NCBI GenBank assembly: GCA_029782295.1
Contig: JAKOVB010000168.1
Coordinates: forward strand, 1-64,000
Source of the DNA: Pseudomonadota bacterium
Lineage (GTDB): Bacteria; Pseudomonadota; Gammaproteobacteria; Burkholderiales; Methylophilaceae
Direction of reading: 5' to 3'
DNA length: 64,000 nt
The number at the start of each line of letters is the position of its first letter. Position 1 is the stretch's first letter. The notes below the pieces were generated by a model. The model ran no database searches. It was not told the origin of the DNA and saw only the letters and a program-made list of their open reading frames with translations. The position numbers and the translations under genes are program-made. This document shows positions 38,049-46,696 of this stretch, one piece after another.

Positions 38049-38363
38049 AACGTGCTCCTGATAGCTGTATTTTGCTAAAACACTAGCTGCATCAGTCCAT
38101 CTTTGCAAGGTATCTTAAGGGGGTGTGGTACGGGAAATAAACGGCATGTTTGTGTGGTTCTGGCAACCAAAAATGGATTTTGACGATTGATGGTGAGACT
38201 TAAAGCAGTAAGTATTAATTGCTTAAGTGGGTCGTTAATCCGCTAGCGCTAGCGAGCTAACGAGTCCTCGATCGATGCAGTGGGGAGATGGATATTCAGA
38301 CTACTATAAGGCTACTAAACTAGAAACTAAAACGGCCCACATTGCTGTGAGCCGCATCAGTAC
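38049..38363. other. Intergenic region between the kinase gene and tRNA-Lys
   Basis: The 315 bp contain the kinase's presumed promoter, a 14-bp self-complementary CGCTAGCGCTAGCG at 38241-38254 and the tRNA-Lys terminator at 38328-38354. No small gene with a ribosome-binding site was seen. Confidence 0.5.
38328..38354 (-). terminator. Terminator after tRNA-Lys
   Basis: On the minus strand CGGCTCACA and TGTGGGCCG form a 9-bp stem with one G-T pair and a 4-nt loop, followed by TTTT. It lies 9 bp past the tRNA 3' end. Confidence 0.8.
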
Positions 38364-38438
38364 TGGTGGGGTGGGAGGGGGTCGAACCCTCGACCAACGG
38401 ATTAAAAGTCCGCTGCTCTACCACTGAGCTACCACCCC
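38364..38438 (-). tRNA. tRNA-Lys (anticodon TTT)
   Basis: A 75-nt tRNA with the acceptor stem GGGGTGG / CCACCCC, discriminator A and an encoded CCA. The anticodon loop is CTTTTAA (anticodon TTT), D arm GCTC...GAGC and T arm GAGGG-TTCGACC-CCCTC. It lies directly downstream of ffh on the same strand. Confidence 0.95.
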
Positions 38439-38485
38439 AGAAGGGGCGCAATTATGTCCGAAAGGGCGAGCCCCGTCAAACGGAA

Positions 38486-39838
38486 TCAACGCATGCCGGG
38501 AAAGCGACCTGCCATCGCACGCATCATCTTGGCCATGCCACCCTTCGAAAACATCTTCATCATTTTCTGCATTTCCTCGAACTGGTTCAGCAGGCGGTTG
38601 ACTTCCTGGACCTGAACGCCGGCGCCTGTGGCGATACGACGCTTGCGGGAGGCTTTGATCAACTCGGGTTTGCGGCGTTCCAGCGGAGTCATCGAGTTGA
38701 TGATGCCTTCGATGCGGCTCATGGCCTTGTCGCCGGCCTCGCTGCTCATGCCGGCCGCCATGCCCGCTACCTGGGCAGGCATCTTGTCCATCAGGGCGCC
38801 AACGCCGCCCATCTTGCGCATCTGCTGCATTTGCGCCTTGAAGTCCTCCAGGTCGAAATTCTTGCCGGATTTGACCTTTTCGGCCAGTTTCCGGGCTTCG
38901 TCGATGTCGACGTTCTTCTGGGCCTGTTCGATCAGCGACAGGACGTCGCCCATCCCCAGGATGCGGGATGCCATGCGTTCCGGGTGGAAGGGCTCCAGGC
39001 CGTCGACTTTTTCGCTCACGCCCACATACTTGATCGGGCAGCCGGTGATGTGGCGCACCGAAAGAGCAGCACCGCCGCGGGCGTCGCCGTCCAGTTTGGT
39101 CAGGATGACCCCGGTCAACGGCAGCACCTCGTTAAAGGCGCGTGCCGTGTTGACGGCGTCCTGGCCCTGCATGGCATCGACGACAAAAAGGGTTTCGATC
39201 GGATTGAGCTGGGCATGCAGTTGCCTGATCTCGTCCATCATGGCATCGTCGATCGCCAGACGGCCGGCGGTGTCGAAGATCATGACATCATGGAAGTGGC
39301 GCTTGGCGTAATCCAGCGCATCCCTGGCGATATCGGCCGGTTTCTGGCCGGCGTTGGAATCGAAACAGTCGATCTCGAGCTGCTGGCCCAGAGTCTTCAG
39401 TTGCTCGATGGCGGCAGGGCGATAGACGTCGGCGCTGACCAGCAGGACTTTTTTCTTCTGCTCCTTGAGCAGACGGGCCAGCTTGGCCGAGGTGGTGGTC
39501 TTGCCCGAGCCCTGCAGGCCGGACATCAGGATGATTGCAGGTGGAACGGCCGCCAGGTTGAGGCTGGCGGTTCCGCCGCCCATGAGTTTGGTCAGCTCTT
39601 CATGCACCACCTGGATGACGGCTTGGCCAGGCGTCAGGCTTTGCAGTACCTCGCGGCCCTGGGCGCGCTCCTTGACGTGTGCAATGAAATCCTTGACGAC
39701 CGGCAGGGCAACGTCGGCTTCGAGCAGGGCCATGCGGACTTCACGCATCGCGTCCTGGATGTTTTCTTCTGTCAGGCGGGCCTGGCCGCGCAGGTTCTTG
39801 ATGACGCCGGCGAGGCGTCCGGTTAGATTGTCGAACAT
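38486..39838 (-). CDS. ffh: Signal recognition particle protein Ffh
   Basis: Ffh binds 4.5S RNA and signal sequences of nascent membrane proteins, delivering them to FtsY and SecYEG. The 450-residue protein has the N domain, the GTPase domain with P-loop GLQGSGKTTTSAKLARLLKE and FDTAGRLAIDDAMMDEI, and the Met-rich M domain (about 300-450; RIEGIINSMTPLERRKPELI, KASRKRRIATGAG). It is divergent from the ccsA-like gene. Confidence 0.97.
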   Translation of the reverse strand: MFDNLTGRLAGVIKNLRGQARLTEENIQDAMREVRMALLEADVALPVVKDFIAHVKERAQGREVLQSLTPGQAVIQVVHEELTKLMGGGTASLNLAAVPPAIILMSGLQGSGKTTTSAKLARLLKEQKKKVLLVSADVYRPAAIEQLKTLGQQLEIDCFDSNAGQKPADIARDALDYAKRHFHDVMIFDTAGRLAIDDAMMDEIRQLHAQLNPIETLFVVDAMQGQDAVNTARAFNEVLPLTGVILTKLDGDARGGAALSVRHITGCPIKYVGVSEKVDGLEPFHPERMASRILGMGDVLSLIEQAQKNVDIDEARKLAEKVKSGKNFDLEDFKAQMQQMRKMGGVGALMDKMPAQVAGMAAGMSSEAGDKAMSRIEGIINSMTPLERRKPELIKASRKRRIATGAGVQVQEVNRLLNQFEEMQKMMKMFSKGGMAKMMRAMAGRFPGMR

Positions 39839-39880
39839 GCTGTATGCTATATTTGGGAAAAGATTGATTTTACCGGAACC

Positions 39881-40681
39881 ATGCCAGACTTACTGCTCTA
39901 TCTGATCACGGCGTTGCTATACGCCGGCGTTGCCTTCAACCAGTGGCGCCAGAACCGCGAGGAAAAATTCCTGCTATCGGAGCGTGTGGCGCTCGCGACC
40001 GGTCTGGTATTCCATGGCTGGCTGCTGGCGACGGACCTGTTTATTGGCGGAGGCGTCAATTTTGGCCTGAGCAACGCGCTTTCGGTCATCCTTTGGCTCA
40101 CCGTGCTGATCTACTGGCTGGCCAGCCTGCGACATGATCTGCATGCTCTGCAGGCGTTTGTCCTGCCACCGGCTGCGCTGGTGGTGTTGCTGCAGAAACT
40201 GTTGCCGGAAGGCCATGTGTTGCCTTATACCGGGGATGTCCTCTTCGGCGCCCACCTCGTCATTGCGCTGCTGGCTTACAGCCTGTTGACCTTCGCCGCC
40301 CTGCACGCGGGCTTGATGGCCATGGCCGAGCGCAGCCTGCATCACAAGAAGCCGTTGATCCGCTTGCCGGAATTCCCGCCCATCATGCCGATGGAGCGCC
40401 TGCTGTTCCAGATCATTACCCTGGGATTTGTGTTGCTGACGCTGACGGTGATCAGCGGCATTTTCTTTACCGAACAGTTGTTCCATCAGCCGCTGCAGTT
40501 CAACCACAAGACGGTGTTTTCCATTGCCTCCTGGGCGATCTTCGGCGGACTATTGCTGGGCCGTCACATTCAGGGCTGGCGCGGTCGGGTCGCCGTGCGC
40601 TGGACTTTGGTCGGGTTCCTACTGTTGTTGCTCGCCTACGTTGGCAGCAAATTTGTACTCGAAGTTCTGCTGGGGCGTTAA
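39881..40681 (+). CDS. CcsA/YpjD-like cytochrome assembly membrane protein
   Basis: A 266-residue inner-membrane protein with about eight hydrophobic segments, in the family of CcsA and HemX-like cytochrome c assembly proteins. Histidines that could bind haem are visible in the membrane segments (LFGAHLVIALLAYSLLTFAA; LLGRHIQGWRG). In proteobacteria it commonly lies beside ffh, as here. Haem handling is inferred from the family. Confidence 0.83.
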   Translation: MPDLLLYLITALLYAGVAFNQWRQNREEKFLLSERVALATGLVFHGWLLATDLFIGGGVNFGLSNALSVILWLTVLIYWLASLRHDLHALQAFVLPPAALVVLLQKLLPEGHVLPYTGDVLFGAHLVIALLAYSLLTFAALHAGLMAMAERSLHHKKPLIRLPEFPPIMPMERLLFQIITLGFVLLTLTVISGIFFTEQLFHQPLQFNHKTVFSIASWAIFGGLLLGRHIQGWRGRVAVRWTLVGFLLLLLAYVGSKFVLEVLLGR

Positions 40682-41340
40682 CGCAGGCTGATGATTGGCC
40701 AGCCGTGCGATTCCGCATAGGCCTTCAGGGTCGGATCCGGAGTGACGGCGACGGGGTGGTCGACCAGTTGCATCAGCGGTAGATCGTTATGCGAATCGCT
40801 ATAGAACCAGCTCGCCTCAAAGCTCTCCAGTGATTCGTGACGGGATTCCAGCCATTGCTTCAAGCGGGTGATCTTGCCTTCCTTGAAGCTGGGGACGCCT
40901 GTGACGCGGCCGGTATATTCACCGTCGATTTCCTCGGGAGTGGTGGCGATCAGGTGCTCGATCCCGAACTCTTTGGCGATCGGGCCGGTCACAAAGCCAT
41001 TGGTGGCCGTAATGATGCAAAGCAGATCGCCGTTGGCGCGGTGTTTTTCCACCAATGCCCGCGCTTGCGGCGTGATGATGGGTCGGATGACCTGGTCCAT
41101 GTACTGCGCGTGCCAGGCATCCAGCTGGCGACGGGAGTGGTGGGAGAGGGGTTTGAGCTGGAATTCCAGAAAGGCATGGATGTCCAGCGTGCCTTGCTTG
41201 TAATCTTCGTAGAACTGGGCGTTGCGTGCCAGATGCAGTTCCTCGTCGATGGCGCCGACGGTGATGAGGAAGCGCCCCCATTCGAAGTCGCTGTCGCCTG
41301 CCAGCAGGGTATTGTCCAGGTCGAAAAGTGCCAGTTCCAA
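40678..41340 (-). CDS. HAD-IB family phosphatase (SerB-like)
   Basis: A 220-residue HAD hydrolase. Motif I is ALFDLDNTLLAGDSDFEW, motif II is CIITATNGFVTGPIAKEF and the C-terminal acidic motif is SWFYSDSHNDLPLM. This subgroup resembles phosphoserine phosphatase, but the substrate cannot be told from sequence. The start is TTG 41340 with a strong AGAGGAG 6 nt upstream. A large inverted repeat lies immediately before that SD. Confidence 0.88.
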   Translation of the reverse strand: MELALFDLDNTLLAGDSDFEWGRFLITVGAIDEELHLARNAQFYEDYKQGTLDIHAFLEFQLKPLSHHSRRQLDAWHAQYMDQVIRPIITPQARALVEKHRANGDLLCIITATNGFVTGPIAKEFGIEHLIATTPEEIDGEYTGRVTGVPSFKEGKITRLKQWLESRHESLESFEASWFYSDSHNDLPLMQLVDHPVAVTPDPTLKAYAESHGWPIISLR

Positions 41341-41354
41341 AATGGGCTCCTCTT

Positions 41355-41399
41355 GCGCCTGTTATGAGGGGAACCCCCGGGGTCATGATTAACAGGCGC
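41355..41399. repeat. 45-bp inverted repeat between divergent genes
   Basis: GCGCCTGTTA (41355-41364) and TAACAGGCGC (41390-41399) are perfectly complementary around a 25-bp centre rich in G and C runs. For the HAD gene it forms a hairpin ending about 1 nt before the SD; for the CbiM-like gene it lies 50 bp before the start. It may be an operator or a translation-controlling hairpin. Confidence 0.6.
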
Positions 41400-41448
41400 G
41401 AATCAAAAGGCATGAATTTTAACCGAAAACCGGATTGAGGCCGTAATC

Positions 41449-42129
41449 ATGAATTTCCCCGATCAATTACTGCCGTCGGCATTGCTTTGGATCACGAATG
41501 TTCTGGCAGCAGTGCTGCTAGCGCTTCTGGCCTGGAGTGCGCCATGGAAACGCCTGGTGCGTCAGGATACGTTCAACGTCTGGATGGGCATGTGTGTCGG
41601 GCTGATGTTGATGTGGAGCATCAAGACAGGCATCAAACCCGGGCTGAATTTTCACTTGCTCGGCACCATGCTGATGGCGCTCATGTTCGGCGCCCGGCTG
41701 GCAATGGTGGGGATGGCGGTGGTGCTGGTCGGTGTCACGCTGGCGGGATCTGCCGGATGGACCGCTCTGGGGGTCAACTGGCTGTTGACGGGCCTGTTGC
41801 CCGTGACCCTGAGTTACCTGCTGTTCTGGATCGTCGACCGCAAACTGCCTAACCACCTGTTTGTGTATATCTTCGTCAATGCCTTTATCGGTGCCGGGGC
41901 GGTGGTCGTGCTCACCGGTCTGGCGACAACGCTGTTGCTGATACTCTGCGGCACGTATTCCAGTCATTACCTGACGCAGAACTACCTGCCTTATTACGTG
42001 CTGATGGGTTGGTCTGAAGCCATGATGACCGGTATGGCCGTGACGCTCATGACGGCGTTCCGTCCCGCCTGGCTGGCCACCTTCAGCGATGTTCGCTACC
42101 TGAAGTCGCGTCCGTCTTCTGGCGATTGA
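41449..42129 (+). CDS. CbiM-like energy-coupling factor permease
   Basis: A 226-residue membrane protein with about seven hydrophobic segments, matching the CbiM family of ECF-type metal-uptake components. Recognisable parts are TGIKPGLNFHLLGTMLMALM, LGVNWLLTGLLPVTLSYLL and LMGWSEAMMTGMAVTLMTAF. The usual ATPase and transmembrane partners (CbiO/CbiQ) are not adjacent, and no cobalamin riboswitch was seen. The ligand is uncertain (cobalt or nickel in relatives). Confidence 0.75.
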   Translation: MNFPDQLLPSALLWITNVLAAVLLALLAWSAPWKRLVRQDTFNVWMGMCVGLMLMWSIKTGIKPGLNFHLLGTMLMALMFGARLAMVGMAVVLVGVTLAGSAGWTALGVNWLLTGLLPVTLSYLLFWIVDRKLPNHLFVYIFVNAFIGAGAVVVLTGLATTLLLILCGTYSSHYLTQNYLPYYVLMGWSEAMMTGMAVTLMTAFRPAWLATFSDVRYLKSRPSSGD

Positions 42130-42982
42130 GCGGCAACACCAACAGCACGCTCGCGAGGATGATGCCCAGGGCGAGCAGGTCATGCGAGGCGATCTGCTCG
42201 CCACCGAGCCATGCGCCAAGGATGACCGCAACCACCGGATTGACAAAGGCATAGCTGGTGGCAAGCGCGGGGCGCACCGTTTTCAGCAGGTAAAGATAGG
42301 CGCTATAGGCGATGAACGAGCCAAACAGGATGAGGTAGGCCAGCGATAGCAGGGCCTTCTGCGTCGGCGGGTTGCTCATGTGCTCTCCCGATAGCATGCT
42401 GGCCAGCAGCAGGAGCAGGCCAGCGCTGAGCATTTGCGCTGCGCTCCCCATGGCACCCTGTGGCATCGGCAAGTGCCTGGCCCATATGGAGCCGAATGCC
42501 CAGGACATCGCTGCCGTCAGCAACAAGGCCGCACCGAACGGACTGGCTTGCAGGCTGCCGTTTACATTCAGGATCAGCACCCCCAGCATCCCCAGCACAA
42601 TCCCTGTCACCTCGTTGCGCTTCGGCCTCTGCCCCCACAGCCCTGCAAACAGTACCGCCCATAAAGGGACGGTGCCGATTACCATGGCGGCAGCGCCCGT
42701 GGCGACCCATTGCTGGGCATAGGCTACGGCCCCGTTACCGACGGCGAGCAACATGGTGCCGACGATGGCAGCGCCGCGCCATTGCGGTCGAGTGGGGTTG
42801 GGGACTCCCTGCGATCTCAGAACGGCATACAGCAGCCCCCCGGCGAACAGGAACCGAAGCGATCCCATCAGGAGCGGCGGGAAACTTTCGATGGCGAATT
42901 TCATGCCGAGGAACGTGGAACCCCAGATCAGGTAAAGCCCCATCAGGCAAACGAGGATCAGAGTTTTCCGTTTTTTTTCCAC
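42083..42982 (-). CDS. EamA/DMT-family exporter
   Basis: A drug/metabolite transporter with ten hydrophobic segments in two EamA repeats (YLIWGSTFLGMKFAIESFPP in the first; YLILFGSFIAYSAYLYLL in the second), resembling E. coli YedA. Substrate is unknown, commonly amino acids or metabolites. I start at GTG 42982 (MEKKRKTL) with AGAGA upstream; a GTG at 43012 would add 10 residues but lacks an SD. The 3' end overlaps the convergent CbiM-like gene by 47 bp. Confidence 0.85.
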   Translation of the reverse strand: MEKKRKTLILVCLMGLYLIWGSTFLGMKFAIESFPPLLMGSLRFLFAGGLLYAVLRSQGVPNPTRPQWRGAAIVGTMLLAVGNGAVAYAQQWVATGAAAMVIGTVPLWAVLFAGLWGQRPKRNEVTGIVLGMLGVLILNVNGSLQASPFGAALLLTAAMSWAFGSIWARHLPMPQGAMGSAAQMLSAGLLLLLASMLSGEHMSNPPTQKALLSLAYLILFGSFIAYSAYLYLLKTVRPALATSYAFVNPVVAVILGAWLGGEQIASHDLLALGIILASVLLVLPLNRQKTDATSGSEHR

Positions 42983-43173
42983 GATGGGTCTCTTACAACG
43001 ATCTGAGGACACTCAGCTTGAAAGTGATTATGGGTAATTCCTAAAGCACTTTTGCCATTATTGGGTTGGCTGCATCTTCTTGCCAATCATATTCAACACT
43101 GGATTTTATGGCGAGTAATGGGAATGAATGTCTGGTTCTGGTATCAGAGGCATGAAGGTTGTAATAACAAAGA

Positions 43174-43209
43174 AAAACTCCCGGTAGAAGGGAGGCTACC
43201 GGGAGTTTT
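43174..43209. terminator. Bidirectional terminator before the exported-protein cluster
   Basis: AAAACTCCCGGTAG (43174-43187) and CTACCGGGAGTTTT (43196-43209) form a perfect 14-bp stem with an 8-nt loop and T tracts on either strand. It ends the 43225 gene on the minus strand and insulates the cluster from the EamA gene. Confidence 0.92.
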
Positions 43210-43224
43210 AACCGGGAAAATGAC

Positions 43225-43512
43225 TTAGAAGGTCAGATCATCCTCCTCGTCGGTAAATCCAGGTACAACTGTCGCCGGATGACCACCTTGTGCATAGCTG
43301 CCTAATGTGCCGGAAGCCTTTACTGATGCGTCGTTGCTGCCCATTGCAGAAGAGTTGTCACCGTTTTTCAGGTTGCTGGCAATTCGGTCATCGTGGACAC
43401 CGGCAACAGTGCGCCCGGTGTTGTCGCCAAACTTGCTGTTGTGGTCAGCCATTGCAGGGAATGCAAAACCTGCTACGAAGATGCTGCTTACGATTGCTGA
43501 GGTAATTTTCAT
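43225..43512 (-). CDS. Small exported protein of unknown function
   Basis: A 95-residue protein with a signal peptide (KITSAIVSSIFVAGFAFPAM, cleavage after AMA) and a short polar mature part (FGDNTGRTVAGVHDDRIAS; NGDNSSAMGSNDASVKASG) ending in acidic residues. No family recognised. AAGGAA precedes the ATG at good spacing. It is transcribed separately from its neighbours or as the end of the 43925 unit, and is followed by a strong terminator. Confidence 0.65.
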   Translation of the reverse strand: MKITSAIVSSIFVAGFAFPAMADHNSKFGDNTGRTVAGVHDDRIASNLKNGDNSSAMGSNDASVKASGTLGSYAQGGHPATVVPGFTDEEDDLTF

Positions 43513-43592
43513 ATATGGTTCCTTGATAATAAAAAATGTATTGAAGTTTATGTGATTAAACGATAAGAAACGGCACCGGATTTGTGTGATCC

Positions 43593-43925
<333 letters not shown>

Positions 43926-43998
43926 TTGATGCTCCTTTCCGATCCTTGGATCGAGTTAAAAACCTTGATGAAATTTAAAACTTGGGCAAGTCAAGCAA

Positions 43999-44427
43999 TC
44001 AGCGGCCTCTCCCTACCCTGCCGGGCATGCTGCCGCTTCTGCCTATATCTGAGCCGCCACCCATTGAAGATATGTCCTGTTGCATCTGTCTTGATTCAAA
44101 GCCACGTCCATAGGCATGATCAGTCGACGAGCTTGTTAAAGACTGATCATGCCTTGGGATCCCAGCGTTTTCCTCGGCAATTCGGGCGCGACCGTTATAT
44201 CCCGTTTCCTGCATGAGCATTTGCTCTTCACGCTTCAGATTACGCATCCGCTTTTGCACTTCCGCCTTGAATGCATCCTGTTCCTGATCCGTTGCAACTC
44301 GATATTGTTCTGTCCGGAAAATTGGCTGACGGGACAATTCTGGAGCCAACTCTTCTGCCATCAGGCTGCCGGCGCAGGCAATACCGGCACCAAACATGGT
44401 AAATTTCATCAATTCGGATTTGTTCAT
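43999..44427 (-). CDS. Exported charged protein of unknown function
   Basis: A protein of about 142 residues with a signal peptide (FTMFGAGIACAGSLMAEE), a charged helical middle (ATDQEQDAFKAEVQKRMRNL; KREEQMLMQETGYNGRAR) and a Gly/Ser/Arg-rich tail. The helical middle recalls small periplasmic proteins of the Spy/CpxP type, but no LTxxQ motif is visible. The start is uncertain (44427, or 44442 with five more residues); neither has well-spaced SD. It is divergent from the response regulator. Confidence 0.55.
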   Translation of the reverse strand: MNKSELMKFTMFGAGIACAGSLMAEELAPELSRQPIFRTEQYRVATDQEQDAFKAEVQKRMRNLKREEQMLMQETGYNGRARIAEENAGIPRHDQSLTSSSTDHAYGRGFESRQMQQDISSMGGGSDIGRSGSMPGRVGRGR

Positions 44428-44554
44428 AATTGTTGATTGCATCCTTTAAGCCTTTATCGCCATTGGCGATCGTGGTGTTCATGTCCTTGTTGCATGGTGT
44501 GCATATTGATCTGAATCCATGTCGCAAATATTTCCATGGGGTCTGGTGATGTAT

Positions 44555-44581
44555 CAATCTGTTACCAATCTGTTTCAATCG
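44555..44581 (+). promoter_or_regulatory. Three direct repeats with 11-bp period before the response regulator
   Basis: CAATCTGTTAC, CAATCTGTTTC and CAATC start at 44555, 44566 and 44577, exactly 11 bp apart, 38 bp before the ATG at 44619. Tandem sites with a 10-11 bp period are characteristic of OmpR/PhoB-family regulators, so this is a likely binding site for the adjacent regulator. Confidence 0.55.
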
Positions 44582-44618
44582 ATGGAGCTCAACTCGAAGT
44601 TTTTGTATAGTGATCGAG

Positions 44619-45332
44619 ATGAAAGATCATAAAGAGCAGATATTGGTCGTCGATGACGATTGCGGCATGCGCGAGATGTTGCAGGAGTACCTTTCAGGTC
44701 AAGGGTACGACGTCGCGGTGGTTGAGAATGGGGTGGAGATGGAGCAGCATTTGAAGACACATGCTGCAGACCTCGTGATTCTTGATCTGATGCTGCCGGG
44801 TGAAGATGGCTTGTCGCTTGCACGTAAGTTAAGAAGCTCGGGTGATCAGCCCATCATCATTCTGTCAGCACGCGGAGAAGATATTGATCGCATTATCGGT
44901 CTTGAGGTCGGTGCAGATGATTATCTGGCAAAGCCATTCAATCCCCGGGAGTTGCTGGCTCGAGTTCGCGCTGTCCTGCGCAGGCATGAGGTTAAAAAGC
45001 CTGAATCGCAAAGCTTTTCTGCAGAACAGTATCAGTTTGGGAATTTTCAGCTGGACCTGAACTCGCATGCATTGGTGCGTGATGGCACCGAAATTCAACT
45101 GACCAGCGGTGAATTCAATCTTTTACGGATTTTTGTTGATCACCCGAATCGCGTGCTTAATCGGGATCTTATTCTTGAGTTGCTCAAGGGATATGAGCGA
45201 TCTCCCTTCGACCGCAGTGTTGATGTGCGCGTAACAAGATTGCGTCGCAAGATCGAGGATGATCCTGCTGCTCCGGTACATATTCGTACGGTTTGGGGCG
45301 AGGGGTATTTGTTTTCCCCAAAGGGTAAATGA
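44619..45332 (+). CDS. OmpR-family response regulator
   Basis: A 237-residue regulator with a receiver domain (ILVVDDDCGMREMLQEYLSG; phosphorylated Asp in LVILDLMLPGEDGLSLARKL; Lys in DDYLAKPFNPREL) and an OmpR-type winged helix (about 140-237; LTSGEFNLLRIFVDHPNRVL; DVRVTRLRRKIEDDP). GTG 44610 is an alternative start three codons upstream. It overlaps the kinase gene by 4 bp and is the kinase's obvious partner. Confidence 0.92.
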   Translation: MKDHKEQILVVDDDCGMREMLQEYLSGQGYDVAVVENGVEMEQHLKTHAADLVILDLMLPGEDGLSLARKLRSSGDQPIIILSARGEDIDRIIGLEVGADDYLAKPFNPRELLARVRAVLRRHEVKKPESQSFSAEQYQFGNFQLDLNSHALVRDGTEIQLTSGEFNLLRIFVDHPNRVLNRDLILELLKGYERSPFDRSVDVRVTRLRRKIEDDPAAPVHIRTVWGEGYLFSPKGK

Positions 45333-46696
45333 TTATGCGGCCAGCCGGCAGGCGCAGGCAGCTTTCATTATTTCGCAGTATTGCCAATACCTTGGCTGTC
45401 TCCCTGCTCATTTTTCAGAGCGTCATTATCGCCGTCACGGTCTATTACGTTCTTATGCCCATGGCCAGGCGTTCGGCGGATGACTTGGCGGCGCTGATGG
45501 TGTTGTCCGTTCAGACGTGGGCTGAACTTCCAGCGCAAACGCGTCCAGATTTCGAGAGGGAACTGGCCAAGCAACATGACTTATGGTTATTTTCCACAAC
45601 GACACCGATTCAGAGCGAGCGTCACTTCCTTCCTTATCTGATCTTTCTTGAAGATGCGTTGGAAAAGCGCACAGGACATACCATCACGGTCAAGTCAACG
45701 CGTTGGGAGCAGCCATGGTACTGGGTGGAGCTACCTGTGGCAGGAAAAATGATACGCATCGGGTTTCCAAAAGACCATATTGGGGTGCGTCCGCCACAGG
45801 TTCTGCTGATGATACTGGTGGTGACAATATTACTGACTTTGGTGACTGCGATCATCCTGGCGCGACGGATTTCCCAGCCGCTCTCACGTCTGGCTTCCGC
45901 TGCAAATTGCGTGGGGCAGGGGGTTGCGCCTCCGGAGCTTCCGGAAAGTGGGGTCCGTGAACTGGCCAGCCTGGCACGTACTTTCAATACCATGTCCAGG
46001 CAAGTAAAGGAAGTGCTGGATAATCGGACAACGCTGCTGGCTGGAATTTCGCATGACTTGCGGACCCCGCTTGCACGTATGCGGCTGGCAGTTGAAATGC
46101 TCCCGCCGAATACCAGTCCTAAGATTGCTGCAAGGCTTGAGCATGACTTGGATGAAATGAACAGGCTGATCGGTGAGTTCCTTCAGCTGAGTCGTGGGTT
46201 AGGCAAGGAGGAGGTTCAGAAAACAGATATTAATCTTTTGCTCAGTGCGGTCATTGAAGATGCCAGACATTCCGGTGCGGTGGTGGAGTGGCAATCTCAG
46301 GGGGGGTGTGAGAGGTTGGTCGGACCAATGGCGCTACAGAGGATTCTTACTAATCTGCTGGGTAACGCGATCCGGTACGGGGAAGGTAAGCCCGTGCGTG
46401 TGGAGTTCCATTGTGACGATACGGAGGCCGTATTTCGGGTGCTGGACCAAGGGCCAGGCATCCCCGCAGACCAGCTGACAAATGTCTTTCGTCCGTTTTA
46501 CAGGCTTGAGACTTCGAGGAGTACTTCAACGGGAGGTAGCGGTCTCGGCCTTGCGATTGCAAAACAACTCGCGGATGCAAATGGCTGGTTCATAGAACTT
46601 CTTCCGCGTAAGGAGGGTGGCATTGAAGCGCGCCTGACCATTCCTGATTCGATTGCTGACGTTAATCCTGGTGATGGTCAAGCGAGATTAGCGTAA
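45329..46696 (+). CDS. EnvZ-like sensor histidine kinase
   Basis: A 455-residue inner-membrane kinase with two membrane segments (about 18-45 and 155-180) around a periplasmic loop, a HAMP linker, the phospho-acceptor box GISHDLRTPLARMRLAVEML and an ATPase domain (NLLGNAIRYGEGKPVRVEFH; GGSGLGLAIAKQLADANGW). The signal sensed is unknown. Its 3' end overlaps the convergent Crp/Fnr gene by 35 bp. Confidence 0.92.
   Translation: MIMRPAGRRRQLSLFRSIANTLAVSLLIFQSVIIAVTVYYVLMPMARRSADDLAALMVLSVQTWAELPAQTRPDFERELAKQHDLWLFSTTTPIQSERHFLPYLIFLEDALEKRTGHTITVKSTRWEQPWYWVELPVAGKMIRIGFPKDHIGVRPPQVLLMILVVTILLTLVTAIILARRISQPLSRLASAANCVGQGVAPPELPESGVRELASLARTFNTMSRQVKEVLDNRTTLLAGISHDLRTPLARMRLAVEMLPPNTSPKIAARLEHDLDEMNRLIGEFLQLSRGLGKEEVQKTDINLLLSAVIEDARHSGAVVEWQSQGGCERLVGPMALQRILTNLLGNAIRYGEGKPVRVEFHCDDTEAVFRVLDQGPGIPADQLTNVFRPFYRLETSRSTSTGGSGLGLAIAKQLADANGWFIELLPRKEGGIEARLTIPDSIADVNPGDGQARLA

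Noticed and set aside
34342-38342. Integrated mobile element bounded by attachment sites
   Set aside because: There is no integrase or transposase, the repeats are only 14 bp, and both lie in terminator-like stems. It is kept only as a weak observation.
38366-39826. 486-codon plus-strand frame opposite ffh and tRNA-Lys
   Set aside because: It runs through the tRNA and mirrors the ffh codon pattern; the translation is His/Asp/Gln-rich and non-natural.
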